Origin: Bacillota bacterium
Lineage (GTDB): Bacteria > Bacillota_G > SHA-98 > UBA4971
NCBI GenBank assembly: GCA_012512055.1
Contig: JAAZEW010000087.1
Span: forward strand, 1-6,786
DNA length: 6,786 bases
Direction: 5' to 3'
In this document: piece after piece, positions 1-5,282 of the stretch
Layout of the letters: each line of letters begins with the position of its first letter
Numbering within the stretch: the stretch's first letter is position 1
Notes under the pieces: generated by a model
Databases searched by the model: none
Told to the model about the DNA's origin: nothing
What the model saw: the letters and a program-made list of their open reading frames with translations, nothing else
Translations under genes and position numbers: made by a program

Positions 1-99
1 GCCTGCGTGAGGCTGGGAGTCGCGTTTGTCGGATTCGAAATCGATGATGTATACTTTGATGAAGCTTATAGCAGGACGAAGTCTGAGGCAGACGCATAG
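1..99 (+). CDS. DNA methyltransferase, C-terminal end only (partial)
   Basis: Frame 1 is open from the first base to a TAG at 97-99 and gives 32 residues. They contain LGVAFVGFEIDDVYFDEAYSR. In amino-methylating DNA methyltransferases (N6-adenine or N4-cytosine, RsrI/DpnII-like classes) the last motif typically reads 'A..LG..F.G.E.D..Y...A..R', where this segment helps to form the S-adenosylmethionine pocket beside the end of the protein. The match in spacing (LG, then F-G-x-E-x-D, then Y, then A..R) is good. The rest of the gene lies upstream of the window, so target sequence, restriction partner and start cannot be judged. Such genes are common in restriction-modification loci, prophages and integrated elements, which fits the repeat array and breakpoint just downstream. 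A different Rossmann-fold methyltransferase is possible but less likely. Confidence 0.7.
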   Translation, partial: ACVRLGVAFVGFEIDDVYFDEAYSRTKSEADA

Positions 100-206
100 G
101 GATTTGCTGCCGAGTTGCTCATCGTTTTGCATGTAACGTTGCTGCAATCTTGTTGATGATCTCCTTTATTTATCCAATGTTCATCGGCCGCCGCTTTTTC
201 GCTCAT
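66..206 (-). pseudogene. small minus-strand reading frame, probably broken
   Basis: Reading leftward from an ATG at 206-204, a frame of 46 codons begins MSEKAAADEHWINKG and stops at 68-66. The start is preceded by a strong GGAGG (220-216) at 9 bases, one of the best ribosome binding sites in the window, so a real gene start is likely here. After about residue 15 this frame turns into unconvincing sequence (DHQQDCSNVTC). A neighbouring frame of the same strand then reads EIINKIAATLHAKR followed by a stop, which looks like a natural amphipathic helix. The simplest reading is a small gene with a frameshift near position 160. The far end is antisense to the methyltransferase tail. I do not recognise the protein. 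It could also be an intact 46-residue peptide. Confidence 0.3.
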
Positions 207-215
207 AAAGGACTT

Positions 216-220
216 CCTCC
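216..220 (-). promoter_or_regulatory. ribosome binding site for the small minus-strand frame
   Basis: CCTCC on the plus strand reads GGAGG on the minus strand, 9 bases ahead of the ATG at 206. It is the main reason to think that translation once started leftward here. Confidence 0.45.
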
Positions 221-241
221 GATAGGTCTAGCGCATCGTCT

Positions 242-794
242 GTGATCGATTTTCAAACACGCTTCTTGAATGTGTGTGCGAATTTCGAACACGTTTTTCA
301 GCAATGAGCTTGGGGGTGTCACAAAATCGACCACGCCAATGAGTTCCTTGCACGTTCTTGAAAACCGTGTACTATTTTCGAACACACTTTCTGAAATGAG
401 CTGGAGGGTGGCTGAAAGTCGATTATTTTCCGGAAGCCGTGTACCATTTTCTAGCACACCTTCCGGGTTTGATGTTCGATTTTCGATCACCAAACCCGAA
501 GGGCCTTGCATATGAAGGGACTTTTGATGGTGTCTGGTCGAAATTCGGACACCGGTTTCGAGACCCGCGTACTATTTTCGAACACGTTTTCGGAATGCAT
601 GTTCGAAAACCGGACACCCCAGGGGCCCTTAAGAAAGCCGTGTACTATTTTCGGACACAGATCAGCGTTCAGGTGTAAGAAATTCGATCACCTTCCTTAA
701 GAAACACAGGCTTTTCTAAGGGGCCTACCAAAATATGGCATGAATTTCGCTATCACGGCGGATTTTCTGAAAACCGTGTCCTACTTTCTCTCAC
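242..794. repeat. array of degenerate 19-bp elements (GTGT-N11-ACAC type), otherwise non-coding
   Basis: About 14 copies of a 19-bp element can be aligned by eye. The best form is GTGTACTATTTTCGAACAC (367-385), an imperfect palindrome with GTGT/ACAC ends and an AT-rich core. One class matches it closely: 367-385, 439-457, 567-585, 640-658, 776-794. A second class tends towards TGTTCGATTTTCGATCACC: 473-491, 535-553, 600-618, 674-692, 739-757. Looser copies are at 242-260, 274-292, 316-334 and 408-426 (weak). Start-to-start steps are 32, 42, 51, 41, 31, 34, 62, 32, 33, 40, 34, 65 and 37; the 62 and 65 steps look like double steps with a lost copy. Reading frames across the array yield only repeat-derived peptides such as VFEN-S-TR and no ribosome binding sites. 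Possible roles are arrayed binding sites of a transposase (IS21-family ends carry several ~20-bp binding repeats), an iteron-like array, or an intergenic repeat family. No transposase or Rep gene is present here. Confidence 0.75.
274..426. repeat. pair of ~60-bp degenerate direct repeats inside the array
   Basis: The stretch 274-334 resembles 367-426 at a shift of about 92-93 bases. Shared landmarks are a 19-mer ending TTCGAACAC, then AATGAGCT (303-310 and 395-402), then a G-rich run and AAATCGAC/AAGTCGAT. The larger unit shows that the array grew at least partly by duplication of blocks containing two 19-bp elements, not by independent insertion of each element. Confidence 0.55.
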
Positions 795-796
795 TA

Positions 797-1408
797 GTCA
801 GGCCGGGTTCAGCAGTGTCTGCCGGGACGGATTTTTTCGAGGTGACCGACATGGACTCGCTTAAGGTAAGGATTGACGTTCCTGAAGATGAAATCGGCAA
901 AGTCCGAGTAGGGCAGCATGCCGCAGTTGAAATCTGGGGGAGCACGTATCAAGGTGAAGTTGAAGGTATCGCTCCAAGGACCGAAAGGCACGCGTCTCAA
1001 GGCGCAGCTCAAGGAGTAGGTCAGGTAGTCTCCGCCACAATCAAGTTTGCGCGGGCTGATGGCGCCCTTGAGGGGACCGATGGCGCCCTTGAGGGGGCCG
1101 GTGGCGACCTTGAGCAGGACGGTTCTGAGGAGACTCAATTGCATTCAGGGATGTCCGCCCGCGTCAGGATAGAGATAGGACGGCTGGATAACGTATTGGC
1201 CCTTCCCCTCGGCCCATACTTGACGCATGCTGACGGGCTTGTATTCGTAGTAGAGGGTGACATGGCTTACAAGCGAGATGTCAGTCTCCAGCTTGCAAGC
1301 GCTCAACATGTTTTGGTGAGATACGGTCTTTCCGAAGGTGACAAAGTAATCATTTCAAGTTATATGGATTACAAAGATCGGGACGAGGTGCGATTAGCAG
1401 GAAGATAG
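797..1408 (+). pseudogene. HlyD/MacA-type periplasmic adaptor, C-terminal half (5'-truncated)
   Basis: The frame is open from an ATG at 740, but the first ~19 codons (MNFAITADFLKTVSYFLSL) come from the repeat array and no ribosome binding site lies at a usable distance. Similarity to membrane fusion proteins starts at codon 20. RPGSAVSAGTDFFEVTDMDS is the second half of the lipoyl-like domain. LKVRIDVPEDEIGKVRVGQHAAVEIWG with the following YQGEVEGIAPR is the beta-barrel domain. HSGMSARVRIEIGRLDNVLALP, DGLVFVVEGDMAYKRDVSLQ and YGLSEGDKVIISSYMDYKDRDEVRL are the membrane-proximal domain. Missing are the signal or membrane anchor, the first lipoyl half and the alpha-helical hairpin that meets TolC, roughly 150-200 residues. 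These proteins bridge an inner-membrane pump to a TolC channel. Without its hairpin this one should not do so. The tolC-like genes downstream support the assignment. A linker at about 1000-1130 is enlarged by tandem repeats. Confidence 0.75.
1058..1120. repeat. three tandem 21-bp units in the adaptor fragment
   Basis: Units are 1058-1078, 1079-1099 and 1100-1120. The first two differ at a single base; the third is more diverged. They encode DGALEGT, DGALEGA and GGDLEQD in frame, inserted in a surface loop between the beta-barrel and membrane-proximal parts. Just before, 999-1034 shows weaker 12-bp repetition (CTCAAGGCGCAG, CTCAAGGAGTAG). The frame is preserved throughout. Confidence 0.85.
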
Positions 1409-1569
1409 GCTGCTTAGGAGAACAATAAGAGATAGCGGAGAGACTCAACAATGATCACGAGTGGACAGCGGAAAGACTGCCCAAGGATTGCGCAAAGGGA
1501 AAGATTCGAGAGAAGAGCATGATTAACCGCAGCTTGGGCTGTATGTAATAGACTTGGAGGGGACGAAAG
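1409..1569. other. 161-bp gap between adaptor fragment and first TolC-family gene
   Basis: No RNA gene, clear promoter or terminator is visible. A short CAGC/GCTG hairpin at about 1530-1542 lacks a T-run. A 23-codon frame at 1451-1522 (MITSGQRKDCPRIAQRERF and four more residues) has GGAG ten bases upstream of its ATG, but its composition is not convincing and I do not call it a gene. The absence of a terminator leaves read-through from the adaptor fragment into the TolC genes possible. Confidence 0.4.
1556..1562 (+). promoter_or_regulatory. ribosome binding site that sets the TTG start of the first TolC-family gene
   Basis: GGAGGGG lies 7 bases before a TTG at 1570, and the signal peptide follows directly. 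A GTG at 1572 is in another frame, and no ATG in the correct frame precedes the signal peptide, so TTG is the best start. Confidence 0.7.
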
Positions 1570-2679
1570 TTGTGCGGAAAGACACATAGCGCGGTAAAGA
1601 AGACAGTGCTATCGCTGGTTGTCATATTGGTATGTGTAGCAGGGAGTTTCCGGGCCTTGCCTGTTTGTGCCGTCAAGGACGAGCCGGCGCTGAGTCTCGA
1701 CGATGCAAGGAGGCTTGCCCTTTCCGGAAATGCCTCATATTCCATGGCAAAACTGGATTTCGACGCTGCTGAGATACAATTCGAGATGTCACAAGCTGAC
1801 GCACTCATGAGACCTTCTGTGGTAGCTGCAAAAAAGGCAGAAAACGCCAGGAAGAATACGGCCAGAGCTCTTGTGGCAAAGGAACAGGCTCTCATGCTTG
1901 ACGTGGATAGCGCATACTATTCATTGCTATCAGCGCAAATGCGGCTGGATATCAGGAAACAGGCAGAAGAACAGGCAAAAGATGCATTAAGAATCGTGAC
2001 ACTCAAGTATGATGCCGGGCTTGCAAGTAAAGTTGAGGTAATCTCTGCTGAGATACAGCTTCAGCGGGCAAGTTCTGAGACCCTGTCTGCCGAAGGGGAC
2101 CTGGAGCTCGCTGCCCTTGCTTTTAAGCAGATGTTGGGCCTTAGCCTTGATGCGAAAGTCGTAGCCCTTGGCGCTCCAGAGTCAATTGCGGAAGACAGGA
2201 AAGAAACCGACTTTGATGAGGATCTGGCCAAAGTCCTTGCGAACCGTCCCGAGATTGTGGAGACAAGGGATGCATTGGAAATTGCAGAGCTTGAAGTCGA
2301 GTTTTCAGATAATGATTATACGCCTGAGTTAGCCAAGAGGCTCTACCGTAATACTCTGGAGAAAATTCGGCTCCAATCTGACCAGGTGAAACAGGGCGTG
2401 CAAATAGAAGCGCGTCGTCTTTATCTTGCGGTCCAAAATGCCGAGAGAGGAATGGAAGTCGCACAGGCTGTGGCTGTCCAAGCCGAAGAGAACCACAAAA
2501 TCATGAAGCTCCGATATGAGTATGGCATGGAGATAGCCAATACCCTCCTAGGCGCACAGGTTAACTTGACCGAGGCCAAGCTTGCTGAGCTTCAGGCTGT
2601 CATGAATTATGAGATGGCCCGGCTGCGCTACAAGAACTATGTGGACTATCCGGTGGCTGAGACAGATGAGGCAAAGTAG
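1570..2679 (+). CDS. TolC-family protein lacking the outer-membrane barrel segments
   Basis: The product has 369 residues with a signal peptide (charged start, hydrophobic 12-26, likely cleavage after the PVCA ending at residue 34). Two similar halves follow, as in TolC/outer membrane efflux proteins. The first is LSLDDARRLAL near 41, then long coiled-coil helices with YYSLL, ALRIVTLKYDAG (139-150), KVEVISAEIQLQRA and FKQMLGLSLD. The second is LAKVLANRPEI near 219, then LYLAVQNAE, KLRYEYGMEI and LLGAQVNLTEAK. In typical TolC proteins (about 430-500 residues) each half has a beta-hairpin of the barrel, usually after 'LLP.LSL'. Here those places hold only short helical or linker sequence: ALMRPSVVAAKKAENARK (78-95) and SDNDYTPELAK (246-256). 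It therefore keeps the helical tunnel but not the membrane barrel. It probably acts in the periplasm, alone or with the barrelled TolC-family protein encoded next. The start is TTG. The stop overlaps the next gene's ribosome binding site. Confidence 0.8.
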   Translation: MCGKTHSAVKKTVLSLVVILVCVAGSFRALPVCAVKDEPALSLDDARRLALSGNASYSMAKLDFDAAEIQFEMSQADALMRPSVVAAKKAENARKNTARALVAKEQALMLDVDSAYYSLLSAQMRLDIRKQAEEQAKDALRIVTLKYDAGLASKVEVISAEIQLQRASSETLSAEGDLELAALAFKQMLGLSLDAKVVALGAPESIAEDRKETDFDEDLAKVLANRPEIVETRDALEIAELEVEFSDNDYTPELAKRLYRNTLEKIRLQSDQVKQGVQIEARRLYLAVQNAERGMEVAQAVAVQAEENHKIMKLRYEYGMEIANTLLGAQVNLTEAKLAELQAVMNYEMARLRYKNYVDYPVAETDEAK

Positions 2680-2683
2680 GAGG
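2678..2683 (+). promoter_or_regulatory. ribosome binding site of the second TolC-family gene, overlapping the previous stop
   Basis: AGGAGG starts inside the TAG stop of the preceding gene and lies 6 bases before the ATG at 2690. It decides the start at 2690 over an in-frame ATG at 2609, which would lie within the upstream gene and add 27 residues without any secretion logic. The overlap suggests translational coupling. Confidence 0.85.
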
Positions 2684-2689
2684 ATTCCA

Positions 2690-4255
2690 ATGACGCGGAT
2701 ATTCAAGGCTGTGAAGCCAGTACATAGTGACACCATTGATAGGCATTTCAAAATCAAGAGGCGGGTTCTCCTGGTGGTGTTTACGTCCATACTCATATCG
2801 TTGTTCCCTCCAACGCAGGCATTCTATCTATTGCAGGCATTTCATCCATTGCAGTCATGCCATCCATTAAAAGCATTTCATCCCTTCCAGGTGTCTGCAT
2901 CAGACGCAAACACTATAACTTTCGATGAGGCTTTGCGCCTGGCCTTGGCTTGCGACCCGGGTGTTGTGTCTGCAAGAAACGCTCTTGAGGTTGCGAATCT
3001 CCGGGTTGCTGCCGCGGAATCTTTGAGTTTTCCTCTGTTCACCCTAAGCGGATCTCCTGTGCAAGCAAGTTGGACTGCGCCTGTCCAATTGACACCTCCG
3101 AGAGCCGAAAGTAGGGTCACATCTTCCAAAATAGGACTGGGCGCTACTCTGCCCATCGGGGACGGGAATGCCTCGTTCTCCATGCAGGGTTCATATTTGA
3201 AGGTTGACTCCCAGGACCCTGTCTGGGATGACGGCTGGCAGATTACCGTCTCCTTGCCTATCCTCGGGAAAAGCTCGGTTTCCACAGGGAGTATGGGGTT
3301 AGCCGGGGCAACAGGGGCAGGAGGAGGGTCTTACAAGGATCAGATGAGGTTGGCGAAGACTGCAGTGAGAAACGCTGAGTTTGAGCTGGATAGGGCAATA
3401 ACCAAAGCAAGAACAAGCGTTGAGACAGCGTATCATGGTGTGATCCGGGATATGGGCAAGCTGGAGGCTGCCAGGATGAACCTTGCCAGAATGAAACAGC
3501 ACTCTGCCATAGTAGACGCCAGGCACGCCCAGGGGAACGCAAGCGATCTGGATCTTATTGACGCGGAGCAGGGGGTAAAGTCTGCAGAGATAGCAGTTGA
3601 TGCTGCAAGCCATGCCTTGGCAGTGTCGAAGATGTCCCTAAATAGACTCATTGGACGAGATCTTAATGAACCCCTTGCCTTGGAGCCGGTGGGAGAGTAT
3701 GTGAAGGAACCGCTATTGCCGTTGGACGAGTACATCAGCCTTGCGCTTCGTCACCGGCAAGAACCGGCTTTGCTCGAGGACAATTTGGTCAATGCCGAGA
3801 TTGAGCTGAATAAGGCCCGTTCCGGATTGCTTCCCCACGTTTCATTCAGGGGAAGTCTCAGTGACGACGGGTCTTGGAGTATCGGTATTGACCTATCAAA
3901 AGTCCTGCCAAGGGACTATGCTGCTGAGCTTAGCGTAAAGACTGCCGAGAACGCGGTAGTTGCAGCTCGGCAAAACCTTGCAGCAGCTAAAGAGGCAATA
4001 GTCATAGAGGTTACCGGTGCGTACTATGCGTTGCTTGAGGCAGAGGCTTATCTTGATCTGGCAGAGTCTGCGCTGGAGAAAGCCGCTGCCACTGTGAGTG
4101 TCCGTGAAACCCAATACAAAGTAGGCGCTGCCACGTGCCAGGATGTTGCTCTTGCGATTGCAGCTCTTGCCGACGCAGAGACAGACTTAGCGAATGCCGA
4201 GGCAAACTGCTTTGCCGCACGGTCAAGACTCGCTGATTCAGTAGGCGCCGAATGA
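2690..4255 (+). CDS. TolC-family outer membrane efflux protein
   Basis: The product has 521 residues. A long basic N-region ends in KIKRR (21-25), followed by a hydrophobic stretch (26-39) and PTQA (41-44), a plausible signal-peptide end. Next comes a repeat-rich segment (45-66) that looks like a linker. The first TolC half begins ITFDEALRLALACDPGVV (76-93), then ESLSFPLFTLSGS (110-122) and alternating strands to about 191 (SSKIGLGATLPIGDGNASFSM, GWQITVSLPIL), which fit a barrel hairpin. A glycine-rich turn (200-213) and long helices (AYHGVIRDMGKLEAARMNL, LNRLIGRDL) follow. The second half starts near 345 (LDEYISLALRHRQEP), has SGLLPHVSFRGSLSDDGSWS (378-396) as a shorter barrel hairpin, and ends in helices with GAYYALLEAEAYLDLAE and YKVGAATCQDVALA. 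It should form a trimeric outer-membrane channel. It sits 10 bases after the barrel-less TolC-family gene and is almost certainly in the same transcript. Confidence 0.85.
   Translation: MTRIFKAVKPVHSDTIDRHFKIKRRVLLVVFTSILISLFPPTQAFYLLQAFHPLQSCHPLKAFHPFQVSASDANTITFDEALRLALACDPGVVSARNALEVANLRVAAAESLSFPLFTLSGSPVQASWTAPVQLTPPRAESRVTSSKIGLGATLPIGDGNASFSMQGSYLKVDSQDPVWDDGWQITVSLPILGKSSVSTGSMGLAGATGAGGGSYKDQMRLAKTAVRNAEFELDRAITKARTSVETAYHGVIRDMGKLEAARMNLARMKQHSAIVDARHAQGNASDLDLIDAEQGVKSAEIAVDAASHALAVSKMSLNRLIGRDLNEPLALEPVGEYVKEPLLPLDEYISLALRHRQEPALLEDNLVNAEIELNKARSGLLPHVSFRGSLSDDGSWSIGIDLSKVLPRDYAAELSVKTAENAVVAARQNLAAAKEAIVIEVTGAYYALLEAEAYLDLAESALEKAAATVSVRETQYKVGAATCQDVALAIAALADAETDLANAEANCFAARSRLADSVGAE
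2815..2886. repeat. four tandem 18-bp units just after the signal peptide of the second TolC-family protein
   Basis: Units are 2815-2832, 2833-2850, 2851-2868 and 2869-2886, based on GCAGGCATTTCATCCATT. They encode QAFYLL, QAFHPL, QSCHPL and KAFHPF in frame. They lie between the signal peptide and the first TolC helix, where length change should be tolerated. Confidence 0.85.
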
Positions 4256-4378
4256 CACAGCCACCTTTTTCGGTCATCCCGTATATGATAATAAGATGAG
4301 AAATACCCTGACACTTATTACATCTTCTCGTTACATTGCTTAGATGGTAGAATCGAGACAATATTGGGGAAGCCGGGG
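4256..4378. promoter_or_regulatory. 123-bp gap, likely transcription boundary, no firm promoter
   Basis: This is the largest gap between intact genes here and the likely start of a new transcript. TAGAAT (4348-4353) resembles a -10 box but has no good -35 box at 16-18 bases. ATGATAATAAG (4285-4295) is another AT-rich candidate. An inverted repeat AATAAG (4290-4295) / CTTATT (4314-4319) has an 18-base loop and no following T-run, so it is not a normal intrinsic terminator. It could be an operator or chance. Confidence 0.3.
4367..4371 (+). promoter_or_regulatory. ribosome binding site that selects the ATG start of the deacetylase
   Basis: GGGGA lies 7 bases before the ATG at 4379. An in-frame TTG at 4364 would have no comparable site, so the ATG is preferred. 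Confidence 0.55.
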
Positions 4379-5281
4379 ATGAGCAATTTGCCTGAAATAA
4401 CCCACTTGATGCGCCTTGTTATGCTATTGACGGGTGCAAGTTTCGTCTATGTCTGTATTCGCCGGTTTACAGGGCGTGTGGCGTCCAGGCTATTTGCCTG
4501 GGCACCGGTGTCTCGTAGAGATCGGGTTCTCATGGCCGTTATTTCAACGATCTTGACGACAGTGACGATCTTCTTGGCGGTGCACTTTTACGTATATAGC
4601 GGACTGGACTATCAGCCTGACATATACCGCACCGGCAATCCTAAGACTCGCCAGGTAGCGCTTACATTTGATGACGGGCCGAGTCAGGAGTTCACTCCAC
4701 TTGTTCTTGATATTCTTAAAGAATACGATGTACCTGCCACATTCTTTTTAGTAGGGATTCACGCGGAACGGTACCCGGATATTGCTCGCAGAATAGCTGA
4801 AGAAGGGCACGAAATTGGCAATCATACGTATAGGCATATTACTATCCCAACTGCGTCAAATAAGACTCTCTATGAAGAGGTTATAAAGGCTACCGGAGTG
4901 ATAACACAAACGACCGGGGAATATCCGAAGTATATCAGGCCTCCCAGAGGAGTGTACGATGCAAGATTCCGTAGGCTCTCACACGTCCTGGGGCAGAAGA
5001 TAGTCCTGTGGACCATATCCACTCGGGACTGGCGATATGGCACAAGTACCCAAGCGATAGTGAAAAGGGCGGTGTCTCAGGCGAAAGGCGGGGACATAAT
5101 CCTGTTCCACGACAGCGGGGCTCTGGTCAGAAATGAAGGCGGCGACCGTTCTGCTACAGTCCGCGCCTTGCCTCTGGTCATTGAGGGGTTGAGGCAGAAA
5201 AGTCTCGAAATTGTCCCCCTTGGCGAGCTCCTTGAAGAAGGGATCGGCGAGGAGTTCCCGGTAGTCGAAATCCCTGAGTAA
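4379..5281 (+). CDS. membrane-anchored polysaccharide deacetylase (NodB domain, CE4 family)
   Basis: The product has 300 residues with two hydrophobic stretches (about 8-27 and 50-72) ahead of the catalytic domain, so it is likely tethered to the cytoplasmic membrane with the enzyme outside. All NodB motifs are present. TFDDGP (96-101) supplies the catalytic base and a metal-binding aspartate. HEIGNHTYRH (144-153) supplies the metal ligands H149 and H153. RPPRG (187-191) and DW (217-218) follow, then ILFHDSG (241-247) with H244. The family removes N- or O-acetyl groups from glycans such as peptidoglycan, chitin-like polymers or exopolysaccharides, using a divalent metal. The set of residues argues for an active enzyme. 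The substrate cannot be read from sequence, but the anchored form fits peptidoglycan or a cell-surface polymer, as in spore or envelope modification. The GNAT gene begins one base after its stop, so the two are probably translated together. Confidence 0.9.
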   Translation: MSNLPEITHLMRLVMLLTGASFVYVCIRRFTGRVASRLFAWAPVSRRDRVLMAVISTILTTVTIFLAVHFYVYSGLDYQPDIYRTGNPKTRQVALTFDDGPSQEFTPLVLDILKEYDVPATFFLVGIHAERYPDIARRIAEEGHEIGNHTYRHITIPTASNKTLYEEVIKATGVITQTTGEYPKYIRPPRGVYDARFRRLSHVLGQKIVLWTISTRDWRYGTSTQAIVKRAVSQAKGGDIILFHDSGALVRNEGGDRSATVRALPLVIEGLRQKSLEIVPLGELLEEGIGEEFPVVEIPE

Positions 5282-5282
5282 T

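Noticed and set aside
203..515. Reading frames on both strands across the repeat array (102 and 81 codons)
   Set aside because: They consist of translated repeat units (VFEN-S-TR and RVLFSNT-like peptides) on both strands, with no good start signals. This is what a low-stop repeat produces by chance.
423..700. Further 64-79 codon frames in the array
   Set aside because: Same repeat-derived sequence in shifted frames, no ribosome binding sites, no family resemblance.
242..794. CRISPR array
   Set aside because: Repeats are only 19 bp and strongly degenerate, gaps are uneven and mostly under 25 bp, spacers resemble each other, and no cas gene is present.
740..796. ATG at 740 as the true start of an intact short adaptor
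   Set aside because: No ribosome binding site at a usable distance, the first ~19 codons derive from the repeat array, and half of the lipoyl domain and the hairpin are missing.
1455..1895. Minus-strand frame opposite the first TolC-family gene, and similar antisense frames at 2878-3285, 3258-3735, 4979-5344, 5354-5765 and 6107-6636
   Set aside because: All lie opposite well-supported plus-strand genes, show no domain, and have sequences explained as complements of those codons.
2609..2689. Upstream in-frame ATG for the second TolC-family gene
   Set aside because: It lies inside the previous gene and lacks a ribosome binding site; AGGAGG is 6 bases from the ATG at 2690.
4290..4319. Intrinsic terminator after the second TolC-family gene
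   Set aside because: The AATAAG/CTTATT arms are AT-only apart from one pair, the loop is 18 bases, and no T-run follows.
4364..4378. TTG start for the deacetylase
   Set aside because: The GGGGA site is 7 bases before the ATG at 4379 and lies downstream of the TTG.
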